DNA from: an uncultured Eubacteriales bacterium
GTDB lineage: Bacteria > Bacillota > Clostridia > Monoglobales > Monoglobaceae
NCBI GenBank assembly: GCA_905205855.1
Contig: CAJLFL010000130.1
Location: forward strand, 1-5,705
Direction of reading: 5' to 3'
DNA: 5,705 nt
Shown: positions 1 to 5,376 of the stretch, one piece after another
Layout of the letters: each line of letters begins with the position of its first letter
Numbering within the stretch: position 1 is the first letter of the stretch
Notes under the pieces: model-generated
Seen by the model: the letters and a program-made list of their open reading frames with translations, nothing else
Databases searched by the model: none
Told to the model about the DNA's origin: nothing
Translations under genes and position numbers: made by a program

Positions 1-243
1 AGAGCATTTGTTTCTGTTCCAAAAAAGCTTTAGCTTGTTTTTGCAAATATTTATTGTCACTCTGATTATCCAGGCTTTTTCATACTCTTTATCCTTAAAC
101 TCCGGGGTTTTGCCGATTATATGCAAAAACACATCCTGTACGGCATCCTCTGCGTCGCTCATGCTTTTTAAATATGTATATGCAATACGCAGCACTGTAT
201 CGCCATAGCTTTCGACAAGTTCTTCTATATAATCGGTATTCAA
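1..243 (-). CDS. ECF-family RNA polymerase sigma factor, N-terminal part (cut by window edge)
   Basis: I translated this by hand from the minus strand: 81 in-frame codons with no stop, running off the left edge. The product begins MNTDYIEELVESYGDTVLRI. It carries the sigma-70 region 2 hallmark at residues 29-40 (SDAEDAVQDVFL, the D-A-E-D-x-x-Q-x-x-F signature of region 2.2). After it comes a helix with AWIIRVTINICKNKLK (about 58-72), matching regions 2.3-2.4, which melt and read the -10 element. Family knowledge: ECF sigma factors are about 160-190 residues with only regions 2 and 4, so region 4 and probably an anti-sigma gene lie outside the window. I chose the TTG start at 243 because a Shine-Dalgarno match lies 5 nt upstream; GTG codons at 252 and 246 lack suitable spacing. 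The gene starts 36 bp after an exported DUF4367-like protein with no terminator between, so co-transcription is likely. The family assignment is firm; the ECF subgroup is not known. Confidence 0.9.
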   Translation of the reverse strand, partial: MNTDYIEELVESYGDTVLRIAYTYLKSMSDAEDAVQDVFLHIIGKTPEFKDKEYEKAWIIRVTINICKNKLKLFWNRNKCS

Positions 244-248
244 CACCT

Positions 249-256
249 TCACCCCC
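249..256 (-). promoter_or_regulatory. Ribosome binding site of the ECF sigma gene (decides a TTG start)
   Basis: The minus strand reads GGGGGTGA here, a 7/8 match to the GGAGGTGA anti-SD complement, with 5 nt to a TTG codon at 243. This placement favours TTG over the upstream GTG at 252, which overlaps the SD itself, and over the GTG at 246, which is only 2 nt away. A TTG start would keep translation of the regulator low. Confidence 0.6.
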
Positions 257-279
257 CGGAGAAGAATTCTGTTTTAATT

Positions 280-1158
280 TTATCTTACAGACGCAGCAAT
301 GTCAATAACCTCTTTTTCCGTCATGACGTTATCGGAATACAGAGAATATGCCATTTCGCCGTCTGTCCAGACTGCGCTTGATACCTCGCCGTTTTCGCGG
401 TAAGTAATCTCTGTTTTTCCGGCATTAAGCTTTTTAACATCTTTATATACGTTATAATCTCCGCTGATGTCGTCGCTGCCTTTTTCGGTACGGTACATTA
501 TCTCTTTTCCGTCCTTTTCATACACAAGCTGAAGCATCTCATTCTGCAAGGTTGAAACATACATAAGCTTATATCCTTCCGGCAGCTTTGCAGGTATTTT
601 TGCATTAAAGCTTAACGCCTTTTTCGCCTCGTCAACTGTTTTGTATTCTATAAACGGATTCGGAATCTGAGTGCTGTCCTCTGCGCTTAAATCAAACTCT
701 ACTGTATTATCCTTGACCGTATACGCGGTCTTTCCGCACAGAATATTAAACATATCCGCCGGAACATAAGTAAATTCTCCTTTTATTACGGGAGCCGCGC
801 CGAGCGGAGTCGGCGCGGACATTCCGATTGCTGTGGACGAAGCCATATAATAGCTGTCATCTCCTATGCGTACCATAGTGTTTACTGTTCCGTCATCAAG
901 ACGTACTGCCTGATTTTCCTCATCCCATTCCACTTTAAATCCGAGGTTTTCCGCCACAAATCTCAGCGGAACCATAATTTTATCATTTTCCTTATAAACC
1001 TCATATTTTACGCCTGCTGTTTTTCCGTTTACGTTAAGTGTGTACGGTGCCGATGCAATAAGCATTATCTCCTGTTCAGGCTCTGCTGCCGATACCGCCG
1101 CAAATGATGTCGCCGTTACAGCTGCCGCCAAAATAATTGTAAATGCTGATTTTTTCAT
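280..1158 (-). CDS. Exported stalk-domain (Cu_amine_oxidN1-like) and DUF4367-like protein
   Basis: The protein has 292 residues. Residues 1-25 form a signal peptide: a KK pair, a hydrophobic run (AFTIILAAAVTATSFAAV) and an A-x-A-type cleavage region near VSAAEPEQ, so the product is secreted or wall-associated. No lipobox and no other membrane segment is visible. Residues about 40-155 show the stalk fold often named copper amine oxidase N-terminal domain: VNGK near 43, then VPLRFVAENLGFKVEWDEENQAV at 63-85, and a second, weaker repeat ending with YVPADMF. This domain is a binding or anchoring module and does not imply amine oxidase activity. Residues about 175-292 resemble DUF4367: IPAKLPEGYKL, alternating beta strands, VWTDGEMAYSL, and a final EKEVIDIAASV helix. 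DUF4367 often forms the extracellular part of clostridial anti-sigma factors, which fits the ECF sigma gene 36 bp downstream. ATG at 1158 has AAAGGAGA 8 nt upstream. The role as envelope sensor or modulator is inference. Confidence 0.85.
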   Translation of the reverse strand: MKKSAFTIILAAAVTATSFAAVSAAEPEQEIMLIASAPYTLNVNGKTAGVKYEVYKENDKIMVPLRFVAENLGFKVEWDEENQAVRLDDGTVNTMVRIGDDSYYMASSTAIGMSAPTPLGAAPVIKGEFTYVPADMFNILCGKTAYTVKDNTVEFDLSAEDSTQIPNPFIEYKTVDEAKKALSFNAKIPAKLPEGYKLMYVSTLQNEMLQLVYEKDGKEIMYRTEKGSDDISGDYNVYKDVKKLNAGKTEITYRENGEVSSAVWTDGEMAYSLYSDNVMTEKEVIDIAASVR

Positions 1159-1166
1159 AATAAATC

Positions 1167-1174
1167 TCTCCTTT
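1167..1174 (-). promoter_or_regulatory. Ribosome binding site of the stalk/DUF4367-like gene
   Basis: AAAGGAGA on the minus strand, 8 nt before ATG at 1158. It is a near-consensus SD and fixes the start at the MKKSAF signal peptide. Confidence 0.7.
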
Positions 1175-1302
1175 GATATTGTATTGTTTTATTTGTTTGA
1201 AAAGGCTTTTCACTTATAAAACAATTCAAAACTTAAAAGTGTTGCAGATTTTATGAAAATTTTTCAAAAAAATTTTTTGAGCTGCTTTTTTTGCACATAA
1301 TT

Positions 1303-1346
1303 ATACAAATAAAGCCAAAAACCGCGTTTTTATGCGGTTTTTGGCT
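1303..1346 (-). terminator. Strong intrinsic terminator after serS
   Basis: A perfect 13-bp inverted repeat, arms 1313-1325 and 1334-1346 (AGCCAAAAACCGC with GCGGTTTTTGGCT), has an 8-nt loop. On the minus strand the stem is followed at once by TTTATTTGTATAATTA. On the plus strand the stem is followed by GACAGTTTC, so only minus-strand transcription (serS) is terminated. It separates the serS unit from the stalk/sigma pair, which must therefore have its own promoter in 1175-1300. Confidence 0.92.
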
Positions 1347-1349
1347 GAC

Positions 1350-1365
1350 AGTTTCACATGAAACC
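1350..1365. promoter_or_regulatory. parS: parS-like ParB binding site in the serS 3' region
   Basis: The sequence AGTTTCACATGAAACC holds a 14-bp core, GTTTCACATGAAAC, identical to the core of the site upstream of parA at 5213-5228. Against the B. subtilis-type consensus TGTTTCACGTGAAACA it differs at three of 16 positions: both outer bases and one central base. It sits 9 bp after the serS stop and 3 bp from the terminator stem. ParB nucleates at such sites, then loads as a CTP clamp that slides and spreads. Recurrence of the same core beside parAB makes chance unlikely; occupancy in vivo is not shown. Confidence 0.7.
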
Positions 1366-1374
1366 TGTGTTATT

Positions 1375-2655
1375 TTAGTCCTCCGGAGTGATTTTCTCCA
1401 GGCCGCCCATATACGGACGCAGAACCTCAGGCACGGTAATGCTTCCGTCCTCGTTCTGATAATTTTCCAGAATTGCCGCTGTTGTTCTTCCGATTGCAAC
1501 GCCGGAGCCGTTAAGTGTATGAACCAGCTGTGCTTTTTCTTTGGGTGAATTTTTAAATCTGATATTTGCACGGCGTGCCTGGAAATCCTCAAAGTTACTA
1601 CATGAAGAAATCTCTACATATCTTCCGTAACTCGGCATCCATACCTCTATATCATACTTCATTGCTGCAGTAAATCCGAGGTCGCCTATGCATATCTTAA
1701 CAACATGATACGGAAGCTTTAACATCTGCAAAACATCCTCCGCGTCCGCTGTCAGTTTTTCAAGTTCTGCATAAGAATCCTCCGGCTTGGTAAACTTAAC
1801 AAGTTCAACCTTATTAAACTGGTGCTGACGAATCAAGCCTCTTGTATCGCGGCCGGCGGAACCTGCCTCAGCACGGAAACAAGCGGTATATGCACAATAT
1901 TTAAGCGGAAGCTTGTTTCCGTCAAGGATTTCATCACGGTGCATATTTGTAACAGGAACCTCAGCTGTAGGTACAAGGAAGTAATCGGTATTTGCAACCT
2001 TGAATGCATCCTCCTCAAACTTAGGCAGCTGACCTGTGCCTATCATACTGTTTCTGTGCACCATAAACGGCGGAAAAATCTCCTTATATCCGTGCTTGCG
2101 GGTGTGCATATCAAGATAGAAGTTTGTGATTGCGCGTTCAAGCAATGCGCCTGCGCCGCTGTATACAGTAAAGCGTGTACCTGTTATTTTTGCAGCGGTT
2201 TCCGGATCAAGTATACCCAAATCCTTACCCAAATCCCAGTGCGCTTTCGGTTCAAAATCAAACTTTGTCGGCTCCATAAAGCGGCGAACTTCGACATTAT
2301 CCTCGTCACTGTCACCGTCCGGTACGGTCGGATTCGGAATATTCGGTATAGTATATGCTATCTTTTCAATTTTCTCATCAAGTTCGCGTACTTTATCATC
2401 ACATTCCTTGATTTCGTCCGAAAGTTTCTTCATTTCTGCAAATATAGCCGTTGTATCCTCACCGTTTTTCTTCATTACGGGAATTTTTTTAGATGCTGTA
2501 TTCTGCTCCGCCTTTTTCTGCTCTGCTTCATACATTATCTCACGTTTTTCCTTATCGAGTTCAAGCAAACCGTCAATATCAACGTTTTCCTTTCTTCTTG
2601 CCAAAGCGGCTATTACCTTTTCCGGCTCAGTTCTGAGCAATTTCATGTCAATCAT
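1375..2655 (-). CDS. serS: Seryl-tRNA synthetase
   Basis: Cytoplasmic class II aminoacyl-tRNA synthetase that activates serine with ATP and charges tRNA-Ser (and tRNA-Sec where present). The 426 residues match the usual bacterial length of about 420-430. The N-terminus MIDMKLLRTEPEKV is typical. Residues about 30-100 are a charged helical hairpin, the coiled-coil arm that contacts the tRNA long variable arm. The catalytic core shows TAEVPV (230-235), motif 2 with FRAEAG (260-265) followed by GRDTRGLIRQHQF, SSCSNFEDFQARR (350-362), and motif 3 with NGSGVAIGRTTAAILENYQ (382-400) ending in VPEVLRPYMGG. Nothing is missing. ATG at 2655 lies behind AAAGGA. The gene follows the membrane coiled-coil gene by 20 bp, is probably co-transcribed with it from the promoter at 3241-3269, and ends at the terminator at 1303-1346. 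No T-box leader precedes it within the window. Confidence 0.98.
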   Translation of the reverse strand: MIDMKLLRTEPEKVIAALARRKENVDIDGLLELDKEKREIMYEAEQKKAEQNTASKKIPVMKKNGEDTTAIFAEMKKLSDEIKECDDKVRELDEKIEKIAYTIPNIPNPTVPDGDSDEDNVEVRRFMEPTKFDFEPKAHWDLGKDLGILDPETAAKITGTRFTVYSGAGALLERAITNFYLDMHTRKHGYKEIFPPFMVHRNSMIGTGQLPKFEEDAFKVANTDYFLVPTAEVPVTNMHRDEILDGNKLPLKYCAYTACFRAEAGSAGRDTRGLIRQHQFNKVELVKFTKPEDSYAELEKLTADAEDVLQMLKLPYHVVKICIGDLGFTAAMKYDIEVWMPSYGRYVEISSCSNFEDFQARRANIRFKNSPKEKAQLVHTLNGSGVAIGRTTAAILENYQNEDGSITVPEVLRPYMGGLEKITPED

Positions 2656-2675
2656 TTTATATAATTCCTTTCTTT

Positions 2676-3104
2676 TTAATCGTTTTTATTATTTGTCTTA
2701 TCTGCAAGTAAATCCTGCAAAATTTTCAGCTTTTCATTCTGTTCCTCCGACAGCTTGTCCGCATTGATTTCTTCAAGCTTTTTTGCTGCCTCCTCCTTTT
2801 TGTCTGTTCCGTAAAGCTGCCATGCATCGGACAACACATTATAGAAATCCTTTTCCTCTGTCGCTTGTTTTAAATCTTCTTCAAGCTTATCGGATGAATT
2901 TTTTAAATTATAGTTTTCATCTTTAAGTGATACGATTTCATTCTGAATAGAAACATTAAGGCTTTCTTTTTCATTAAGCTGAGTTTCAAAATTCTGTTCA
3001 CGGTTATCAGCCATTGCGGCAAATATAATAAGCACCACAACAGCCAATGCCATTACCACAGCATATGTGGCTAAATTTTTATATTTCTTTTTTTCATCAG
3101 ACAT
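2676..3104 (-). CDS. Single-pass membrane protein with coiled coil, unknown function
   Basis: I do not recognise a family. From ATG 3104 the product has 142 residues. There is a short basic cytoplasmic N-terminus (MSDEKKKYKN) and one membrane helix at about 11-31 (LATYAVVMALAVVVLIIFAAM). Residues about 36-85 form a highly charged heptad-like coiled coil rich in E, K, N and L. The C-terminus (about 90-142) is helical, YGTDKKEEAAKKLEEINADKL, and resembles a single TPR-like hairpin. With Lys-rich residues before the helix, an N-in topology with an external coiled coil is expected. I chose 3104 because AGAGGTGA lies 7 nt upstream; the in-frame extension to 3197 has no SD and reads poorly. The gene lies between parB and serS, where many Clostridia carry a DUF4446 membrane protein. 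This one shares the membrane-helix plus coiled-coil plan, but I see no DUF4446 globular part. Topology resembles FtsB/DivIC-type proteins, without sequence support for that identity. Confidence 0.85.
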   Translation of the reverse strand: MSDEKKKYKNLATYAVVMALAVVVLIIFAAMADNREQNFETQLNEKESLNVSIQNEIVSLKDENYNLKNSSDKLEEDLKQATEEKDFYNVLSDAWQLYGTDKKEEAAKKLEEINADKLSEEQNEKLKILQDLLADKTNNKND

Positions 3105-3111
3105 TTTCAAT

Positions 3112-3119
3112 TCACCTCT
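3112..3119 (-). promoter_or_regulatory. Ribosome binding site that fixes the start of the membrane coiled-coil gene
   Basis: AGAGGTGA on the minus strand, 7 nt before ATG at 3104. The in-frame ATG codons at 3197 and 3194 are preceded only by A/T-rich sequence, so the longer 173-residue reading is not preferred. Confidence 0.65.
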
Positions 3120-3131
3120 TTCATCAGGATC

Positions 3132-3155
3132 CGGCAGTGATAAAATCCGCCGCCG
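3132..3155 (-). other. GC-rich hairpin in the leader of the membrane-protein/serS transcript
   Basis: On the minus strand CGGCGG (3155-3150) can pair with CTGCCG (3137-3132) across a 12-nt loop, with one G-U pair. It stands out as GC-rich in a very A/T-rich leader and lies about 12 nt upstream of the Shine-Dalgarno site. No T run follows it, so it is not a terminator. It could tune translation, or be incidental. Confidence 0.3.
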
Positions 3156-3240
3156 AAAAAAGTAAGCAAAATCTGCCGCTTTTAAAATAAACATCATTTT
3201 AACTTAAAATATTTACGTTTTAATATGTTTATATTTTCCA

Positions 3241-3269
3241 ATTTTATTCATGTGCCTCTCTGAGGTCAA
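3241..3269 (-). promoter_or_regulatory. Sigma-A promoter for the membrane-protein/serS unit
   Basis: Minus strand: -35 TTGACC (3269-3264, 5/6), 17-bp spacer, -10 TAAAAT (3246-3241, 5/6). A start near 3234 gives an untranslated leader of about 130 nt. It lies in the 269-bp gap after parB, so the downstream genes need not depend on the parAB promoter. I see no convincing terminator between parB (3374) and this promoter, so read-through from parAB is also possible. Confidence 0.7.
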
Positions 3270-3373
3270 AAAACACGTTTTTAAGCTTGATTGTCTATTT
3301 TTAATATATTATCATTGCTATGTTTTCTTTTTGGAATTCTAAGCATAATATTTTAGTGGCAAATTTTGTAAAA

Positions 3374-4288
3374 TTATCTGTTAAATTCAAATAAAATTCT
3401 TTCAAGATCATCTTTGCTGTAGTATTCTATCTCTATCTTACCCTTTTTTGCTCCCTCATGAATTTTTACCTTTGTACCCAATCTGGAACTTAGTCTGTTT
3501 TCTACATCTTTATAATATTTCATAGTAATAGGACTTACAGATTTTTTGACAGGTTTTTTATTCTTTCCGATTGATGCAGCCAAAGCCTCGGTTTGTCTTA
3601 CATTAAGTCCCTCTTTGATTACACGCTGTGCAAGCTGAAGCTGAAGTTCCTCGCTTTCTATGGGGATAAGCGTTCTTGCGTGTCCCTGTGATAATCTGCC
3701 GTCAATAACCATCTTTTTTATTTCATCGCAAAGGTTGTTAAGACGCAGGGAATTTGCCACTGCGCTGCGGCTTTTTCCCACTCTTATGCCGATTTCCTCC
3801 TGAGTTAAATTAAAGGTATCCATCAGTTGTTTATATCCTTCTGCTTCTTCTATCGGATTCAAGTCCTCACGCTGAAGATTTTCAACCAGCGCAAGTTCCA
3901 TAACCTCTTTATTATCAAATTCTCTGATAATACAAGGCATTTCTTTAATTCCGGCAAGTTTTGAGGCACGCCATCTGCGCTCGCCTGCAACAATCTTATA
4001 GGTTCCGACGCTTGTCGGCGTAACAAGAATCGGCTGAACAACGCCGTGTTCTTTTATGGAATCGCTCAGCGCTTCAAGTTTTTCCATATCAAAGGTCTTT
4101 CTCGGCTGTGCCGAGTTAGGCTCTATATCTATTGTACGGAGCATAACAACATTTTTGCCGTCAGCTGGCGGCATTCCGCTTTTTTCTATATCCTCTACAA
4201 CATCAAAAACCCCTCCGTTTTCGTCAGCGGAAACACCCAATAACGCTCCCAAACCTTTTTTCATTGGTTTTTTGGTGTTTTTAGTCAT
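3374..4288 (-). CDS. parB: ParB/Spo0J chromosome-partitioning CTPase clamp
   Basis: ParB binds parS sites near the origin, switches with CTP into a sliding clamp, recruits SMC and stimulates the ParA ATPase. From 4288 the product has 304 residues, normal for the family. Residue positions follow this start. The N-terminal KKPMKKGLGALLG peptide (about 7-19) is the segment that touches ParA. The ParB/Srx domain begins near 53 (IDIEPNSAQPRKTF), and the CTP-binding motifs are GERRWRA (102-108) and ENLQREDLNP (136-145). A helix-turn-helix follows (LTQEEIGIRVGKSRSAVANSL, about 161-181), then RLSQGHAR. The C-terminal dimerisation domain (about 254-304) ends RILFEFNR. An earlier ATG at 4306 overlaps the parA stop as ATGA but has no SD; ATG 4288 has GGAAGTG 5 nt upstream, so I prefer it. 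Coupling with parA is expected either way. Nearby parS sites point to binding and possible autoregulation. Confidence 0.97.
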   Translation of the reverse strand: MTKNTKKPMKKGLGALLGVSADENGGVFDVVEDIEKSGMPPADGKNVVMLRTIDIEPNSAQPRKTFDMEKLEALSDSIKEHGVVQPILVTPTSVGTYKIVAGERRWRASKLAGIKEMPCIIREFDNKEVMELALVENLQREDLNPIEEAEGYKQLMDTFNLTQEEIGIRVGKSRSAVANSLRLNNLCDEIKKMVIDGRLSQGHARTLIPIESEELQLQLAQRVIKEGLNVRQTEALAASIGKNKKPVKKSVSPITMKYYKDVENRLSSRLGTKVKIHEGAKKGKIEIEYYSKDDLERILFEFNR

Positions 4289-4293
4289 TTTTT

Positions 4294-4300
4294 CACTTCC
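4294..4300 (-). promoter_or_regulatory. Ribosome binding site favouring the shorter parB start
   Basis: GGAAGTG on the minus strand, 5 nt before ATG 4288. It lies downstream of the alternative ATG 4306, so it can only serve the shorter form. The match to consensus is moderate. Confidence 0.45.
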
Positions 4301-4302
4301 AG

Positions 4303-5070
4303 TCATTGTTTATTCATTTTAATTACTTCATTTGCAAGCTTTTTATAACATTCCGCACCCTTAGACTTGTTGTCAAAAGCCATTATCGGTCTGCCGTAGC
4401 TTGGCGCCTCGGAAAGCCTTACATTACGCGGAATAACCGTTTTATAAACTGTTGCGCCAAAATACTTTCTTACATCCTCCGCTATCTGAACAGACAGATT
4501 TGTTCTTGAATCATACATAGTAAGAAGTACCCCCTCAATATGCAAATTCGGATTAATTCCTTGTTTTACGAGCTTTATTGTCTTTGTAAGCTGGCTTAAA
4601 CCCTCTAAAGCGTAATATTCACACTGAATAGGTATCAAAATACTGTCAGATGCAGCAAAAGCATTGAGCGTAATAAGTCCGAGTGACGGCGGACAGTCAA
4701 TTATAATAAAATCATAATCGTCTCTTATCTCTGAAAGCTTCTTTTTTAATATATACTCGCGTTCAGGCACATCAACAAGCTCAAGCTCAGCACCGGCAAG
4801 ACTCATATTTCCGGGACTTACCCACAGATTTTTATACTCTGTTTCAATAACTTCTTCTTTAAAGGATGTATCATCAACAAGACAATCATAAGTTGAAAGT
4901 TCCACATTATCCTTATCTATTCCAAGACCGCTGGAGGTATTTCCCTGGGGATCACTGTCTATAACAAGCACTTTTTTGCCCTTTTGACCGAGATATGCGC
5001 TTAAATTTATTGCAGTAGTAGTTTTACCCACACCACCCTTTTGATTGGCAATAGCAATTATTTTTCCCAT
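4303..5070 (-). CDS. parA: ParA/Soj chromosome-partitioning ATPase
   Basis: Chromosomal (type Ib) ParA of 255 residues, without the N-terminal DNA-binding domain of plasmid type Ia proteins. ATP-bound dimers bind the nucleoid non-specifically; ParB triggers hydrolysis, which drives origin segregation. In B. subtilis, Soj also acts on DnaA. Visible motifs are the deviant Walker A KGGVGKTTT (11-19, with signature Lys11 and catalytic Lys16), the switch/A' motif VIDSDPQGN (36-44, Asp40), Walker B IIIDCPPSLG (122-131, Asp125), and the C-terminal PRNVRLSEAPSYGRPI (214-229) with the basic residues used for nucleoid binding. ATG 5070 has a perfect GGAGG 5 nt upstream. The stop overlaps the alternative parB start. 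A promoter (5153-5180), a leader hairpin and two parS sites lie directly upstream. Confidence 0.97.
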   Translation of the reverse strand: MGKIIAIANQKGGVGKTTTAINLSAYLGQKGKKVLVIDSDPQGNTSSGLGIDKDNVELSTYDCLVDDTSFKEEVIETEYKNLWVSPGNMSLAGAELELVDVPEREYILKKKLSEIRDDYDFIIIDCPPSLGLITLNAFAASDSILIPIQCEYYALEGLSQLTKTIKLVKQGINPNLHIEGVLLTMYDSRTNLSVQIAEDVRKYFGATVYKTVIPRNVRLSEAPSYGRPIMAFDNKSKGAECYKKLANEVIKMNKQ

Positions 5071-5075
5071 TATAT

Positions 5076-5080
5076 CCTCC
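5076..5080 (-). promoter_or_regulatory. Ribosome binding site of parA
   Basis: GGAGG on the minus strand, 5 nt before ATG 5070. Spacing is slightly short but the match is perfect. Confidence 0.6.
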
Positions 5081-5113
5081 GTACAATTTAATTACTCTTT
5101 ATGCCTGATTTAT

Positions 5114-5150
5114 GAAAAAATAAAAGAAGACAGGCATATGCCTTCTTCTT
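5114..5150 (-). terminator. Terminator-like hairpin at the 5' end of the parAB leader
   Basis: On the minus strand AAGAAGA (5150-5144) pairs with TCTTCTT, and AGGC/GCCT closes an ATAT loop, with one bulged G in the right arm. The stem is followed by TTATTTTTTC, which is terminator-like. On the plus strand no T run follows. The left arm starts only about 3 nt after the -10 box of the promoter at 5153-5180, so it is either the terminator of an upstream minus-strand transcript or an element at the extreme 5' end of parAB mRNA. Confidence 0.6.
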
Positions 5151-5152
5151 AG

Positions 5153-5180
5153 ATTATATCACATATTCATAAAATTACAA
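5153..5180 (-). promoter_or_regulatory. Sigma-A promoter for parAB
   Basis: Minus strand: -35 TTGTAA (5180-5175, 4/6), 16-bp spacer, perfect -10 TATAAT (5158-5153). The predicted start near 5146 leaves a leader of about 75 nt. The nearest parS site begins 33 bp upstream of the -35, close enough for spreading ParB to cover the promoter. Confidence 0.65.
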
Positions 5181-5212
5181 GAGGTATACAATGTTTTTGT
5201 GAAATATTTTTA

Positions 5213-5228
5213 TGTTTCACATGAAACA
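5213..5228. promoter_or_regulatory. parS: parS site proximal to parA
   Basis: TGTTTCACATGAAACA matches the 16-bp consensus TGTTTCACGTGAAACA at 15 of 16 positions; the only difference is G to A in the centre. The dyad extends by two bases on each side (TA...TA). It lies upstream of the parAB promoter. Confidence 0.9.
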
Positions 5229-5253
5229 TATTATCTTTCGTATTATTAAAAAG

Positions 5254-5276
5254 GAGTGTTTCATGTGAAACACTCT
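5254..5276 (-). terminator. Possible weak terminator overlapping the distal parS site
   Basis: The distal parS dyad is extended on both sides to 10-bp arms (GAGTGTTTCA / TGAAACACTC). As minus-strand RNA this can form a 9-bp stem with an ACAT loop, followed by CTTTTTAATAATA. A parS dyad always gives a hairpin on paper; what is suggestive is the extra GAG/CTC clamp plus the T run. No gene upstream on this strand is visible that it would terminate. Confidence 0.3.
5257..5272. promoter_or_regulatory. parS: parS site distal to parA
   Basis: TGTTTCATGTGAAACA also matches the consensus at 15 of 16 positions and is the exact reverse complement of the site at 5213-5228, so the two are in opposite orientation. 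Centre-to-centre distance is 44 bp. Confidence 0.9.
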
Positions 5277-5327
5277 TTGAATACTGTCGAAAAATCGCCT
5301 GTATTATTAAATTTCAAAGTTATTTCA

Positions 5328-5350
5328 GGCAGATAATATCTTCCCCTACG
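5328..5350 (-). repeat. GTAGGGG-type palindromic repeat, diverged inverted copy
   Basis: Read on the minus strand this begins CGTAGGGGAAGATATTATC. It matches the plus-strand unit at 5379-5401 at 19 of 23 positions, with 28 bp between them. The internal palindrome AGATAATATCT is kept, but the outer GC pairs have decayed. Confidence 0.7.
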
Positions 5351-5376
5351 GATATCATATACATATAGCGTTTGAT

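Noticed and set aside
8..208. Plus-strand 66-codon frame at the left edge
   Set aside because: It is antisense to the ECF sigma region 2 coding sequence, whose conserved motif is unmistakable.
280..1158. Annotation of the stalk protein as a copper amine oxidase
   Set aside because: Only the N-terminal stalk-type domain is present. There is no catalytic amine oxidase domain and no topaquinone tyrosine context.
1822..2767. Long plus-strand open frames opposite serS
   Set aside because: Translations are Cys/Phe/Ser-rich with no recognisable domain, while the minus strand encodes a complete SerRS. They are antisense shadows.
3105..3197. A 31-residue N-terminal extension of the membrane coiled-coil protein
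   Set aside because: There is no ribosome binding site before the ATG codons at 3197 and 3194, the composition differs from the rest, and a good SD lies inside the extension just before ATG 3104.
3267..3300. parB terminator in the A/T-rich inverted sequence around 3270-3290
   Set aside because: The stem is almost only A-T pairs and needs a bulge, its T run lies inside the stem, and it overlaps the -35 of the next promoter.
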